Shown here: piece by piece, positions 1 to 11,045 of the stretch
Numbering within the stretch: the stretch's first letter is position 1
Layout: every line of letters starts with the position of its first letter
Source: Amaurobius ferox
Lineage: Eukaryota > Arthropoda > Arachnida > Araneae > Amaurobiidae
Direction: 5' to 3'
Assembly: GCA_951213105.1 (NCBI GenBank)
Contig: OX578136.1
Span: forward strand, 71,340,230 to 71,404,229
Length of the DNA: 64,000 nt
Made by a program: the position numbers and the translations under genes
The notes under the pieces: model-generated
Databases searched by the model: none
What the model was told of the DNA's origin: nothing
What the model saw: the letters and a program-made list of their open reading frames with translations, nothing else

Positions 1-620
1 AATGATATTTTCGGGGATTATTGATTCAGAGATTATTGATATTTTCAATTTATTATGTCATTGTTCTATTGCGGCAAAAATTATTGAAACTCATATATTT
101 TACGTTGTACGAGAAATCTTCTACAAATGCACGGGTATATCTTCTAATCTACGAGCATATAAGAAATACAGGTATATTGGCACGTATTTTGTCATATATT
201 GACATATATTAGAATCAGGTACGGCCTTCTGGTATGAAGATTACCGGGATTATTAATATTTTTAATTTAAAACGTCATCTGTTTTATTGTGGCCTAGATT
301 TTTGAGACTCATATTGTAATACGGGTAATCTTCTATTAACACTCGGACATATCTTCTAATCTACGACATTATAAGTAGTACGGATATATCTTCCCATATA
401 ATTTTAGCACTTTCATTTTGGTATATATTGGAATCAATTACTGCCTTCACATTTAAAGATTACGGGCTTATTGAAATTTTCAATGTATGCATGTAATCTA
501 ATAATACAGGTTATATCTTCTAATATTCGCGTATATAAGTAGTACGGGTCCCATACAATTTTAACGTTATTATTTTGCATATATTGATTCAATTCCATAT
601 TTTTGTAAATTTGCTTACAG
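1..620. repeat. Diverged tandem repeat, about 218-bp unit, 2.7 copies
   Basis: A unit beginning near 31, 249 and 467 recurs about every 218 bp. Recognisable shared words are 'gattattgatattttcaattta', trimmed here to its AT-rich core, then 'atatcttctaatctacga' in the middle and a 'tatattggaatcaa'-like end. The copies differ by many substitutions and small indels, so the duplication is old. The array probably continues beyond the left edge. No coding potential is seen; the short open frames in it are unrelated between copies. Confidence 0.6.
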
Positions 621-860
621 AAGGGGCCAGGAAGTTTTATTCTTCAGATCTGCCCGTGAAGATAATTTTGTATAGCGAGAACAGATATTCTTAAACTTCT
701 TTTTAGGAGATTTCAATTAAATATTTTAACAGTATATTTTGATTAAAAATTTCATTTAGTACACTATAGGAATTTGCACATGATTGAGAATTTTAAGTTT
801 CTTTATATTGTATACTTCGTACGAAGAACGGGTATGCTGCTAGTGGGGCTATAAATTAAT
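621..860. other. Unannotated AT-rich DNA
   Basis: No gene, repeat or regulatory site is recognised here. Confidence 0.4.
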
Positions 861-1160
861 AATATCACCGAATTAGTTTTGGATTAACCCGGGTTAAAAA
901 ATTCAAATACATTGAACCCTATGGGACCTAATTCTTCAGGGATTTTTTAAGCGAATTCAAAATTCACAAACTTCTTCAAAATTTTTAGAAAATATACATA
1001 TAATCCCATGAAAAACATAAAAAAATTTCAGCAAAATATATTCGGTAGATTTTAAAATAAAAATTAAAATAATAATTACACCCATATCATATTAAGAGAT
1101 CACGTGACCCACTTCAAAACAAAATATGGCATCCATCTTGTGTCAAAATTGTGATTTTTA
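861..1160 (+). repeat. Dispersed repeat F, copy 1
   Basis: This stretch matches, in inverted orientation, the sequence at 24642-24955. Shared landmarks in the same order are 'ccgaattagttttggatt', 'acccgggtta', 'accctatgggacctaat', 'gatcacgtgac' and a 'ggcatccat' end. The identity is moderate. It is non-coding and its class is unknown. Confidence 0.6.
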
Positions 1161-2276
1161 ATGCTTTTTTTAATTTATAGTAACTGTTGCATCCGTCCTA
1201 AAATCGATTTATTTTTTTTTCTATGCATCTATATACTGCGACAACGCAATTACAATGCTTGTTAGTTTAAATGATCCTCAAACTTTGATTATTTCTACAA
1301 CAAAGCCTGATTTTCACGTATGGAGTATAAGAACGTATCAAGATGTAAGATGAGTTGTATAAGAATTTCTGAATTTCTTTAACGCAAAATTATCTAGCTC
1401 ATAGAGTCTGCAATATAGCTGATATGAATGAAACATTCATTGATTTTACATAAAGAAGCAGACCATTATATTTACTTTTTCGATGAAGATTTAAGCATGG
1501 AGTTATACAGTACTTTAACCTCCATGATTTTAAGTTTTTAAGTAAAATAAATTATTGCAATATTGTAATAATTTTAAAAGCATCTCCACTGAAAGAAATG
1601 AATGGAAAAAGGCTTATGAATGACATCTTCACTGCTTTTATATTGAGAGCCAGGCGATTTATATTCCGATGACGTTATTTGAATAGAGTTCATTTAATTT
1701 TGATGAAGTTTTAAAATACAATACATTGTTGTATTGTGATAATTTTAAAAATATCACCGCTGAATGTATCGCATTTTAAAGATATTTAAATAAAATTGCA
1801 TTGCAGTTGGAAGGTGTTTCATAATCAATGCTTTATGCATGATTGATCTTTCTTGTTAAAATTTGTAATACTTTTATTCCAAAAACTATAAGTGCTAGTA
1901 GAAATAGTAAGGCAATATTTCATAGTCCTTATAAGTTCCTAAAAGGATATAATTGAATTTAAAACCGGGTTCTTTGTTTGTGAAATATAGTTGTTACAAG
2001 ATCCTGTAAAATGCACTGGACATGACCAAACTTGTATAGATTTCATTTCACCTGCATGTATTTTATTCACATATTAAGTTGTTTCAATTATGTATCTTAA
2101 CACCCCATTATTGTTCCCATAGAATCACATTATCTGCTATAAATGCGAAACAAATGAAACTGAAAGCAACGGATAAACTTATTGAACTTTGCTGGAGTTT
2201 TATTTTACAAGATGTTATTTACGCAAACTCATTTTGGTTCCGTCTGGATAAAGAAACCGCAGGTATTTATTCTTTT
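1161..2276. other. Unannotated AT-rich DNA
   Basis: No gene or clear repeat is seen. The 3' part (from about 2080) would be the internal region of the minus-strand LTR element at 2292-2594, but it has no recognisable gag or pol coding and is probably degenerate or deleted. Confidence 0.4.
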
Positions 2277-2288
2277 GTTCTGACTCCA
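2277..2288 (-). promoter_or_regulatory. Candidate tRNA primer-binding site of an LTR element
   Basis: On the minus strand, three bases after the LTR end, the sequence reads TGGAGTCAGAAC. A PBS normally starts with TGG, because it pairs with the CCA end of a tRNA, and lies a few bases inside the 5' LTR. Which tRNA it would match cannot be said without a tRNA list. Confidence 0.5.
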
Positions 2289-2291
2289 AAT

Positions 2292-2594
2292 TGTTAGGAA
2301 CGTCCACGTTTCTGGATATCTCACGTTTATTCACAAGCACATGGCTCCTTTTATAGCCTCTGTAGAAATTTCTGGAATTCAAAGAATAATCGTTGTATCG
2401 AAATGCTTGTGGAATGTTCGGGAATTATCCAAATTTCGCCAAATTGGAGATAAATCGCCAAATCCGGCAACCTTTATTCTAACTGGGAAGCCCTTTGCCA
2501 CGTCATCCTGACGTCATGTACTGTATTTTATTCATCTGTGCTTCGAGACAGACGAAAGAGGAGGTTCCAAACAGAACATTGCGCGTTTGCAACA
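2292..2594 (-). mobile_element. LTR (about 303 bp) of a gypsy-like retrotransposon
   Basis: On the minus strand the segment starts TGTTGCAAACG and ends ...CCTAACA, the TG...CA form of an LTR. It contains a TATAAAAGG promoter word (minus strand of 2350-2360) followed by an AATAAA polyadenylation word in 'gtgaataaacgt'. The homologous sequence at 58852-59401 shares the 'gtttattcacaagcaca' stretch, the 'catagaaacttct'-like and 'gtcatgcactgtat'-like blocks and the 'gaacattgcgc' end. It is shorter than that copy because the central 250 bp are absent. The PBS-like sequence at 2277-2288 marks it as the 5' LTR of a minus-strand element whose body is not recognisable. Assignment to gypsy is inference from the general form. 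Confidence 0.6.
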
Positions 2595-4328
2595 GTTCAA
2601 TTTTTAGGATGGAGGGAAACAAATGTTTTAGATCTGATATTCATGCTCCTATTATGTTGTGAATGTGAACAGTAAAAGTAACACGTTAAAAATAACAGCA
2701 TTAGTTTTCTCTTAATTATATTTCACTGTATCAAAACTATCCTTTCTGAACCTAAATACCACATACCGATATTAAATGTCATTATGAAAATTTCAATGCC
2801 ACTTGATTTTGGATAAAAATTGATGATTATGGTGACAAATTTGGCGAAATGCCGACAACATGGTGACTTTTAGTGAGTTTGAGAAATACTAGAATTGAAT
2901 GGATAGTTCGCGAATTTTCCTTCTTCTGATATTCAGAAACCTTTCACAGCGAGTGTATGAGAATTATCATTATTCGGTAAACATCACGTGATAACAGAAA
3001 CAGTGAATTATGGCTTCGTCAGTGGTTTCGCAATATGGCCGCGTTGTTTGTGAATCAGTTAAGTATTTATGCGATGCTATATTCATATCATGACTGTTTA
3101 GCAAATATGTCAGATAGCTGGAAAATGATAATTTGTACTTTGTTTATATTTACACGTATTGCTACATTGAATAAAGCTTAGCTATCCATACCTTTGTACC
3201 AAATCTTGTATGGTAAGAGTACATCCATAAATGCAGATGATACTTGTAACAATGCATTTTCGGTTTAGTGGAATAGAAATATGGGTATGTATAAGTGCCT
3301 ATCTTACTCTTTGTGTTTGTGTGCACAATATGCACATACACACAAACACTAAAGTTGTCCGTTCCATTTCATAAAATTTGGAATTTCTGTAATTTATATT
3401 TGGAATTATTTAAGTCATAATTTCGTATGACTAGGTATGAAAGGGCAAGCATTTTTCTTTTCAAAATGACCCGATAAGAAGAAAACGTTGCACTATTTAA
3501 CAACTTTAATTAAGTATTTTTTATTATATCAGTAAGAAAAAAAACCTAATTATCTATTACTTATGAATATGTATTGTTTTCAAAATGTCTCCCTTTATCG
3601 CTTCGTCGATTTGGCATTTTTATTCCTAAACCGCCGATTTAATAAATATTGAAATTACAAAAAACTGAAAAGGACGAATTCTTAATGAATACTAAATCCA
3701 TTTATAGGACACTTCGCGGCATAATGCGGCACCTTCAAAGCTTTAGTGGTGCCGGATTATCGGATGCCAAACTAAAATAGGATAAAACTGGAAAAAAAAT
3801 GATTTAAAACAAAATAATGAACTATAAATGAGATATTTGTTTGACTAAAACGTTATAAATACTGGATTACACCGTATAGTACTGGTATGGACCAGTACAC
3901 TGTACTGGATTAGACTGCAAAGATATTTAAATTAATTAAAAGCGTAAAATGTAAAAGTCCAATGAACGGAATAGTAATCTATCAATATTCCGGCATTTTA
4001 TTGCATATAATATCCAGTAATTTTATTTGTATATAAAATAATTTTGTATATAAAATTATATAGTTATATAGTAAATGTAGCTCAGTATAGCCGAACAAAC
4101 CCGAATGCCGTTTGAGAGATGTGACGAATTATCGAGCGTGCCGAACAATTGTATACTGGATTGACGGAAATGTACGGCATTACTTTTGATTCAAGCGACT
4201 TTTCTCTTTTTTTCTCAACTTATGCTAAGCGAGAGAAAAACTTGATTGTAGAGAAATTCAGAAAATGTCTACATAAAAGTTTTTATTATTGAATCAAATA
4301 AATTCACAGAAAATAAGAGAACATTTAT
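2595..4328. other. Unannotated DNA with two small hairpins
   Basis: No gene is seen. Two short inverted repeats stand out. At 3313-3349, 11-bp arms (gtgtttgtgtg / cacacaaacac) flank an AT-rich loop with two further TGCA words. At 3879-3898, 8-bp arms (gtactggt / accagtac) enclose a 4-base loop. Function is unknown. Confidence 0.45.
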
Positions 4329-4770
4329 ATCCTATTATTTTCCTTCCTATTATGGTCATAGGACATATTTTGCATAACGTATTTTAATATACTTATTATT
4401 TTAATCAAAACCCAAATCTGCGTAAAAGGTTGATAAACTGTATGCCAATATCCTTTCAACCAGTTTCCCAATATATGCATCTCTTTCTAACAATATTACT
4501 GAAGTAGTAGGTTAGAAAATATTGGACAAAAGGCAAAAAAGTGACATCTTTCAAAGCCACGATATGTTTTCGACTTTATTGATAGTCTTTTGTTATATAT
4601 CACTTTGAAACAATAATTTAACATGTATAGGTGGGTAAAAATAGAAAGGTAACAGCTGGGAAATAAAGATTTCGATTTTACTGTAAATAAAATAAGGGGA
4701 ATAGTTCCACACTTGTTTGGATTTGTCACGTTAAGACAGTCATCAATAATACGTAATGTATGATTATGAA
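4329..4770. repeat. Dispersed repeat D, copy 1
   Basis: About 440 bp here align with 7575-7990 in the same orientation. Shared words in order are 'ttcctattat', 'cataggacatattttgcataac' (trimmed), 'aaatctgcgtaaaa', 'aatattggacaaaaggca', 'tgttatatatcact' and a closing 'catcaataat'. The copies are diverged. No open frame is conserved between them, so this is a repeat or an old segmental duplication and not a gene. Confidence 0.6.
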
Positions 4771-6039
4771 GATTGCTCGATAGTTATTTTACATTTTATT
4801 CTATCTTCTTGCTGCATGGAATTATATATTATAGAAGTGATTTTTTTCATATTATGTTGTATATAGCGAAAAACAAGTAACAAATAATAAGTTTAGGCAT
4901 AATAGAACACGAACTAGTTTTTAATTCTAACCTTTATGTGTATGTAATAGAACAAGTTACCACGTTACCGACAACCTAAATAAACGGATACAAAATCTTG
5001 AACAAAAACACCAGTTTCCAAATGTATTAAATATGTTTGTTAACAGATGGCGATAGCGGTCAGCCGTGAAGAAGAACGGCCAAATTTTAATTAATGAATG
5101 AATGGGTTTAGGCATTTTGTTTTTGTTTTGGAGCTGTGTGTAATATTAAGAGAAACTGCTGTTATGTTATAAAAATCATATTGCTAATCATTATTTTATA
5201 TCGCATTGAAAAAAATTGGAGACGTTTTGAGTACACAAAACGTATTTTAATTTTAAAAATCCACGAAAACGTGTCTGTTAAATGTGTATGGATTTCGTTC
5301 GAAATTTGTTTGAAAAATAATTTTTTATCTTTCCGATGGTGTCAAGATGGGAACTATGTGATAATATTTTATTAATTATATATTATATTTTAATTTTATT
5401 TTATATATTCTATGTGATAATATAACTTAAAGACTCAATTTGCTTGCAAAGGCTAAGACATAAAATAGCCAAAAAAGTAATTCGAAGCTGAAAAAAAAAA
5501 GTAACTCCGAGGTGCACATTTTCGAGTCCTGAAATTCCTTTGCACCAATTTCCATGCGCGTGCGATGCTTAGATTTCGCACTACAGGCCGCACAAACACA
5601 CAGGCACGCAACATGCAGACACAGACATAGTAATCTTCCTTTACTAAGATTGTATATGTACGTTACCCTTTGTTTTTGTATGCACTGTGCATATTAACTC
5701 TACCTCAAAATATTCTATGCCATTTACCGCTATTTTTGAAGTTATGCGATTTATGTGCTATATTGTGCAAATTTCGTAAGATTCAATAAATAAGCAGCAC
5801 TTTTTCGATTGAATAGACAATAATTCTACACATTTCCTGGGGAAATAAAAAGAAAGTAGTCAATTATTATAACTGTACACAATCCGGTGTCACCAATATG
5901 GATTTTGCTCATGCCTCCATTATTTAAAAATTTGCTTTAGTTTCAGATTTGAATTTCTTTGAAGCTTTTCATTCCAATAATAATTCCCGTAAACGGATTC
6001 ATGATTTATCAATGACACCATATTTCTCCTGAGCGTAAC
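4771..6039. other. Unannotated AT-rich DNA
   Basis: Short open frames occur (for example 5136-5375), but they have AT-driven composition, no recognisable domain and no splice context. I see no supported feature. Confidence 0.4.
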
Positions 6040-6049
6040 ATGGCCATGT

Positions 6050-6439
6050 TGTTGTTGCTGAGACCCAGACCATCCGACCTACCAAAAAGGTGTAAGGTAA
6101 CTGTTTGGACGGCCGGGACGTGCCACCCAATGTAGACCGGAACCCAGTGGGGGAGGCATCCACAGGGACCATACCCTCCTTCCCCTACCACCAACCTCTC
6201 GGAAGGACTTACGGACCCATATGTTTAACGTGATCGTACTCTGCATGAACACGGAGGCAGTTGTGGCAGCGTGCAAATCCAGCGCACAAACCACCGGGCT
6301 ACCGCGCTCGAAATGTGCCAACAGCACGCGGTGTTCCCAGGTGGTCACCCACCCAAGTACTAACCGCGCCCGATGCTGCCTGACTTCAGTGATCTAACGA
6401 GAACCGGTGTTTTCAGCACGGTACGGCCGTTGGGGTAGA
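6050..6439 (-). mobile_element. Full-length 5S-tRNA chimeric SINE, copy 1
   Basis: This minus-strand SINE is about 390 bp. It is flanked by a perfect 10-bp target-site duplication, ATGGCCATGT, at 6040-6049 and 6440-6449. From 5' to 3' it has a 5S rRNA-derived head (6317-6434), a short tRNA-like piece with an A box (TAGCCCGGTGG) but no B box, a body shared with the other SINEs in this window (words such as 'gtccttccgag', 'ggttccggtct', 'ggccgtccaaac', 'cggatggtctgggtct'), and a CAACAACAACA tail. It is nearly co-linear with 42291-42679. The 89-codon open frame across it (6079-6348) is also open in that copy but is a by-product of the SINE, not a gene. Transcription would be by RNA polymerase III from the 5S internal promoter; mobilisation would need a LINE. 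Confidence 0.9.
6317..6434 (-). other. 5S rRNA-derived head of the SINE (not a 5S gene)
   Basis: The minus strand carries a full-length 118-nt 5S rRNA-like sequence. It has the paired ends (cCCAACGGC / GCTGTTGGC), the central 'tcgggcgcggttagtac' block and the box C-like 'gggtgaccacctgggaa'. It departs from functional 5S at positions shared with the copy at 42291-42408 (for example 'gttagatcac' in place of the usual gtccgatcac), and it runs straight into SINE sequence with no T-run terminator. It is therefore part of the mobile element. Confidence 0.9.
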
Positions 6440-6696
6440 ATGGCCATGTATAATTTATTTGTTTTGATTCGTCCCTTTTCCTCTGAGCGCGTTGAATCCA
6501 TATACTCTGCATTTCATTTATTTTTCGTGTTTATTTCTTAAGTTCATATTTCCTCCATTTTTTATTTTTTCCACATTACTTTATTTCATTCACAATAGGT
6601 GACGCTACTATATTTGATTCGGTCGTTAAGTCATTTTATGTTTGGATAACATAGTGTTGCTCTCATTTGAGTGTTTAGTTCCGGGTTTGCAGTCCT

Positions 6697-7015
6697 TGGT
6701 TGTTTACTCGTAATGATGAAACAAACAAACGCAAACTCATACATACACACATATGCATGCAGATAGATTATTAAATGTTATTCATGTAGATTGTTAATGT
6801 CTGTTTAATAATACATCTATGGGCGGATTGTTTCATATTAATAAATCGACAACCTCTGGCCTTAGAAACTCGATACATGTACTAAATTTTAAGTAAGGCG
6901 AATTCAAGCCTACCCACAAAATTTCACGAAATTCGTGGCAGCCTTTCTCTCGTAATGATGAAACAAACAAACACAAACACACCCATATACACATACATAC
7001 ATATATCCATACAAA
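6697..7015. repeat. Short direct duplication, period 242 bp
   Basis: The word 'ctcgtaatgatgaaacaaac', followed by (CATA)-rich sequence, occurs at about 6707 and again at about 6949. The rest of the interval differs. It may be the 3' ends of two related dispersed repeats. Confidence 0.45.
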
Positions 7016-7574
7016 TATATTTTTAAATTTATTTTTCTAGACTGTTTTGCATCGAATCTGTCTATACCCTGAATTTGATCCAATTTCGTGTGCGATTAAA
7101 ATTGATTTTCTACTGTTCCATGTGCCACTGTTGTGGAGGACATTGAAAAACTTGTTCTTTCTCAAAAATTGTTCTTATATTTTAGTCTCATGTTTTCTAG
7201 AATTCACGTTCAAACTTGTATTAACAATAAACCTACAAATTTATAAATTGTTATAATTAAATCTATAGTATTATACATATACCAACGAGTTAGAGTCTAA
7301 AGAACTAATTCATCTGAAGAGGAAACCCCCAATAGAAATGCATGAAAAGGTCAAAAATCTAATCTTGACGTGCATAAATGATGTAACGAATTGACGAAAT
7401 AATAAGAAAATTTCATGAAATGAAATTGTTTTGCAAGATAATACTGTGTGTCAAGTGTTAGCTAGTTCTCTATTTATCCTAAGAACCGAAAACGGTCCAT
7501 GTAAAATATCTAAGACGAAAGTAGCATTGACGCATGATTAATAGGAATTGGTGTATGTAATCAAATGGTAATTA

Positions 7575-7990
7575 CATATTTCATTCCTATTATAGCCATA
7601 GGTTCTATTTTGCATAACTTTCTTCTCTCTAGTTCTTATCTGTATTAAAACCGAAATCTGCGTAAAACTGATTATCTTAAAACCAATATTCGTCTGTTCA
7701 TCTTGCATTTCCAATATATCCTTCTCCAATAATAAGATAACAGATAAGAAAATATTGAACAAAAGGCAGAGAGGAGATACTATTGTCTAAGTCACCATAT
7801 TTTCTTTTTTGCCCAAGATTCATTGTTATATATCACTGGGTAGTAATAATTGGACATATATAGATATGGCAGAGGAAAAGGTGGAAACCCAGATTTTGCT
7901 TTTAGTGCAGAATACAAGAGGTGGTTAACCTATTCGATGTTTCTGCCACTTTAATTCGCCCATCAATATTATGTACCGTGATGTTATAAA
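7575..7990. repeat. Dispersed repeat D, copy 2
   Basis: This is the second, diverged copy of the sequence at 4329-4770, about 3.25 kb downstream in the same orientation. No open frame is shared between the two. An old segmental duplication or a non-autonomous element are both possible. Confidence 0.6.
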
Positions 7991-8373
7991 TATTCTTCAA
8001 TACCTATTTTATACTTCATCCATTCTTTATGATGCATGACCGTAAATGTTATGAGCCTATATTTTCGCATGATGCCTTGTACAACGGCAAAATGAAATAC
8101 ATTTTTGTCATCATCATCTCCCCTTGCACGCATGATCTCTTTAGAGTTATATTTTCTTCCAATCGTTGATTCCGAATAACAAATTTTTAATAAATTGTTA
8201 ATATACTTTTTAACTGGTCCCTTTACGTTTATTGCTTCCATCTCAAATCAACTTCTAATTGCATTTGCAACAATTTTGGCAATGTAGAAATTTATATATT
8301 TTGTTGTACACATACTAAAAATGTTCATTTATCTAAACCATCTGCTGCTAATCAATCAATATGGTTTTCAATT
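7991..8373. other. Unannotated DNA
   Basis: An 85-codon minus-strand open frame (7984-8241) is present, but it matches no domain I know and has no duplicated or splice context. It is not called as a gene. Confidence 0.35.
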
Positions 8374-8545
8374 ATATATAAATTCAAGTATATAAATCCA
8401 AGTATATCAATTCAAGTATACAAATTAAAATATATAAATTTAGGTATATAATATCAAGTGTATAAATTCAAATATATAAATTCGAGTATATAAATTCAAG
8501 TATATAAATTCAAGTACATAAATTCAAGTATTTTCAAGTATAGAA
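8374..8545. repeat. Minisatellite, 14-bp unit
   Basis: About a dozen degenerate copies of 'tatataaattcaag' lie in tandem. The last four (8480-8540) are the most regular. Non-coding. Confidence 0.85.
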
Positions 8546-9300
8546 TGTCAATAGAAAGCCTAAAATGTTCTCTATAATATTAATTAAAATTGTTGGGGAA
8601 AACACACCTTTAGAAAGCAAAGCAGTAAAAATTGAAGAATATCCATTGAAATGCCCTATTTTTATTCTAAGCATTGCAGACGATTATTTAAGGCAAATAG
8701 CATTTAAGCAGCTTTTACGAGATTTGCCGCTGTGCAAGTTAATTTAGTTCATATCCTACTTTAAATGACCGTGACCGCGGATTTGCAGGAAATAACCTTT
8801 TGTTTTTATTGTGAGACGTTAATTCGCAATACAAAATTTGAGGCTGTGCAGATTGTGACTTTTAAAAGAAGTTACCAAAGCAGGAATGCAGCACACGTAC
8901 ACTGTTTAAATATAAAGCCGTCATTGAAAAGTATTGACGTTTTGTTAAATATTTAAGATTTTGAATAGTAAAAGACAGATGAAAATTCGTATTTGCTGCA
9001 CATTTTACGTTGGTAAAAATGGCCATCGTTTTAAAGATCGCGTTTTGTTTTATCAAGTATATCATTTAATTATGGCAATCAAAATCAATAATAAATATAC
9101 AGCAGTGCCTTCGATTATGGGATATATAGAATAATGTGATCTACGATAATGTAAGATATATTATAGAAAAACAAAATAAAAAATTAAGATTTTAAGTATA
9201 TAGTATATTATAATTTTTAATGTTTATAAAATCTAAATTTGTCAAAAATATATCAATACATAAAGTTCATAGTATAATTTACCATGTAACCTTTTAATAC
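8546..9300. other. Unannotated AT-rich DNA
   Basis: Two open frames of 60-63 codons occur on the plus strand (8565-8747, 8765-8956). Neither has a recognisable motif, so no gene is claimed. Confidence 0.35.
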
Positions 9301-9935
9301 GTATTACTTCTAGCATGGCCCCCACAAGGGGGTGACTGGCACGGCTACACCCAGAGGGCCTGGGACAAACGGATGTGAAAGGGGACCCGGCGGAGCCGGG
9401 CGCCTTTCAGTGATTTTTCTAATTGACTAATTGACAGCTACTTAAACAAAAAAAGAAAAGGAAGCACTAGTTTTTGTGACTTTGAGAAATTTGAAAAATA
9501 ACAACTGTAACATGATTTTTTTTATCAAAGAGGGCCCAATTCGTGGTTATGTCCTTGGTCACTGTTCTTAAAAATATGGCATGACAAAAAAAGATCAATC
9601 ACGATCGCCATACCATCGCATCGTTTCCATTTTCCCAGGAAGAAACACTACTTATACTCAGGAGCGTTGATAAAATTTCCGGGCCCCTATGCAAAATCTT
9701 GGAACCCTGTGCAACTCACGGTAGCGGCACCTTACGCCCCTCCCCCCATATATTATTAATTCTCAATTGTCCATGAATTTTTCTGGATGTTCGTTTTTCT
9801 TTCAAGATCCGCCGTCCGGATGGAGAGATCAAGGTCCGGAGAGGGATAAGTGGAACTAATGTCCGAGGGCCTGCGGCCCATAGGGGCCCTTAATGAATTT
9901 TGGCCAGGGGGCCCGTCCTAGGATGTGGGGGTCAT
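9301..9935. repeat. GC-rich degenerate element, possibly hAT-like
   Basis: This block stands out from the AT-rich surroundings. It contains two strong hairpins: ccccc/ggggg at 9319-9332, and cccggc-gga-gccggg at 9386-9400. It also holds repeated GGGCCC-rich phrases such as 'gggcccctatgcaaaat' (9681) and 'aggggcccttaatgaa' (9882). Phrases of this sort are common in non-autonomous hAT transposons, but no clear terminal inverted repeat or 8-bp duplication could be fixed, so the class is a guess. Confidence 0.35.
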
Positions 9936-10499
9936 GACTTCTAGCCAATAGAAACCCTTTCGTATTTAATACATATATAGTAAAAAATACCTGCATATTC
10001 CATTGAAGAAATAAATTTATATTTGATATACTTTTACCATTTTTACCATTATTATACAGCATGTTGACGTAGGGTTCTGTAGTAGAAACGTGGTTTATTA
10101 TTACAGAGAAATGGACCAAAATGAAACTATAATCAACCTAATGATTTTTACGAAATACATATTGCTTTCCTTAAGGAATTATTTTTTCTAGGATCAGATG
10201 TACGCTACTAATAAAAAAAATGTAAAAATTATTAATGAAAAGAATGTATTTGAAGTTTTTTCTAAGTCACGGATAAGGAAAACTTAGGTTGAGAATCAAT
10301 GTTAAGATATAAATAAGAATTCAAAGCATCAACATGTTTAAGATAACTAAAACTAGTAGTCATACTGGACTATCAATTTAAAACACATCCAGGTTCAATG
10401 ACAAATATAAGTGATATTGCCAAAAAAGGGGAGATTACAATAGTAATAAAAATGTGTTTCAGAGTAAAATTATTTTGACGTGATTTTACTGAATTCATT
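9936..10499. other. Unannotated AT-rich DNA
   Basis: No feature is recognised. Confidence 0.4.
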
Positions 10500-11045
10500 T
10501 TTACATTATCATGCAAAGTATTGAAAAATTATTGTTTTCGCGAAAATTTTTGATTTCGAGACTTTAATGCCAATATATGTTTCAAGACCTCCTACATACG
10601 TTTTGACTATTTTTGGAGTGATGTCTGTATGTATGTCTGAAGCACGTGGTCTATTTCTTGTGTACACTATAGCAGCCAGTAATATTGATGGATTTTCACC
10701 AAACATTATATCTAGCTTTGTTATGAAATACCTAGAACTAGATAGATTTTTTTTTAATTCGAGCTGAAACTTCGGAATTTTATATTTTTTTAATATCGCA
10801 GCATAGGACAAAATTTGACATAATCATGCATAAAAAGTTTTATTTATGGCTCAATGGTCACAAGACTTCATGGTTTTAATCATTGTTGTTAAAAATAGCT
10901 GTGATATATTTTGTTTTTCGTGACAACATCAACCCCCTCTTGGGTGGCAAGTTACCTTCCCGAGAAGTACATTGTCAAGTATGACATCAATCGAATTCAA
11001 GTCCTTTAAAGTGAAGGGTAACACGCTGTAGTTGTAATAATTGAG
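10500..11045 (-). mobile_element. Dispersed repeat H, copy 1 (minus strand)
   Basis: Read on the minus strand, this aligns along its length with 34270-34897 and 60262-60790. The common layout is a 5' 'aattataatta.agc.tgtta' start, a short C/G-rich segment around 10930-10960, a 'gtgtacacaagaaat.gacca' phrase, a run of cagacagaca-like repeats, 'atcactccaaaaatagt', and a short 3' hairpin region. The 100-codon minus frame at 10509-10811 lies inside the repeat and is not conserved in the other copies. Non-autonomous; the class is discussed in the findings. Confidence 0.7.

Noticed and set aside
9301..9420. CpG-island promoter
   Set aside because: The GC-rich block has repeat-like phrases and hairpins and no gene begins next to it; a degenerate transposon is more likely.
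10509..10811. 100-codon minus-strand frame
   Set aside because: It lies inside repeat H and is not open in the copies at 34270 and 60262.
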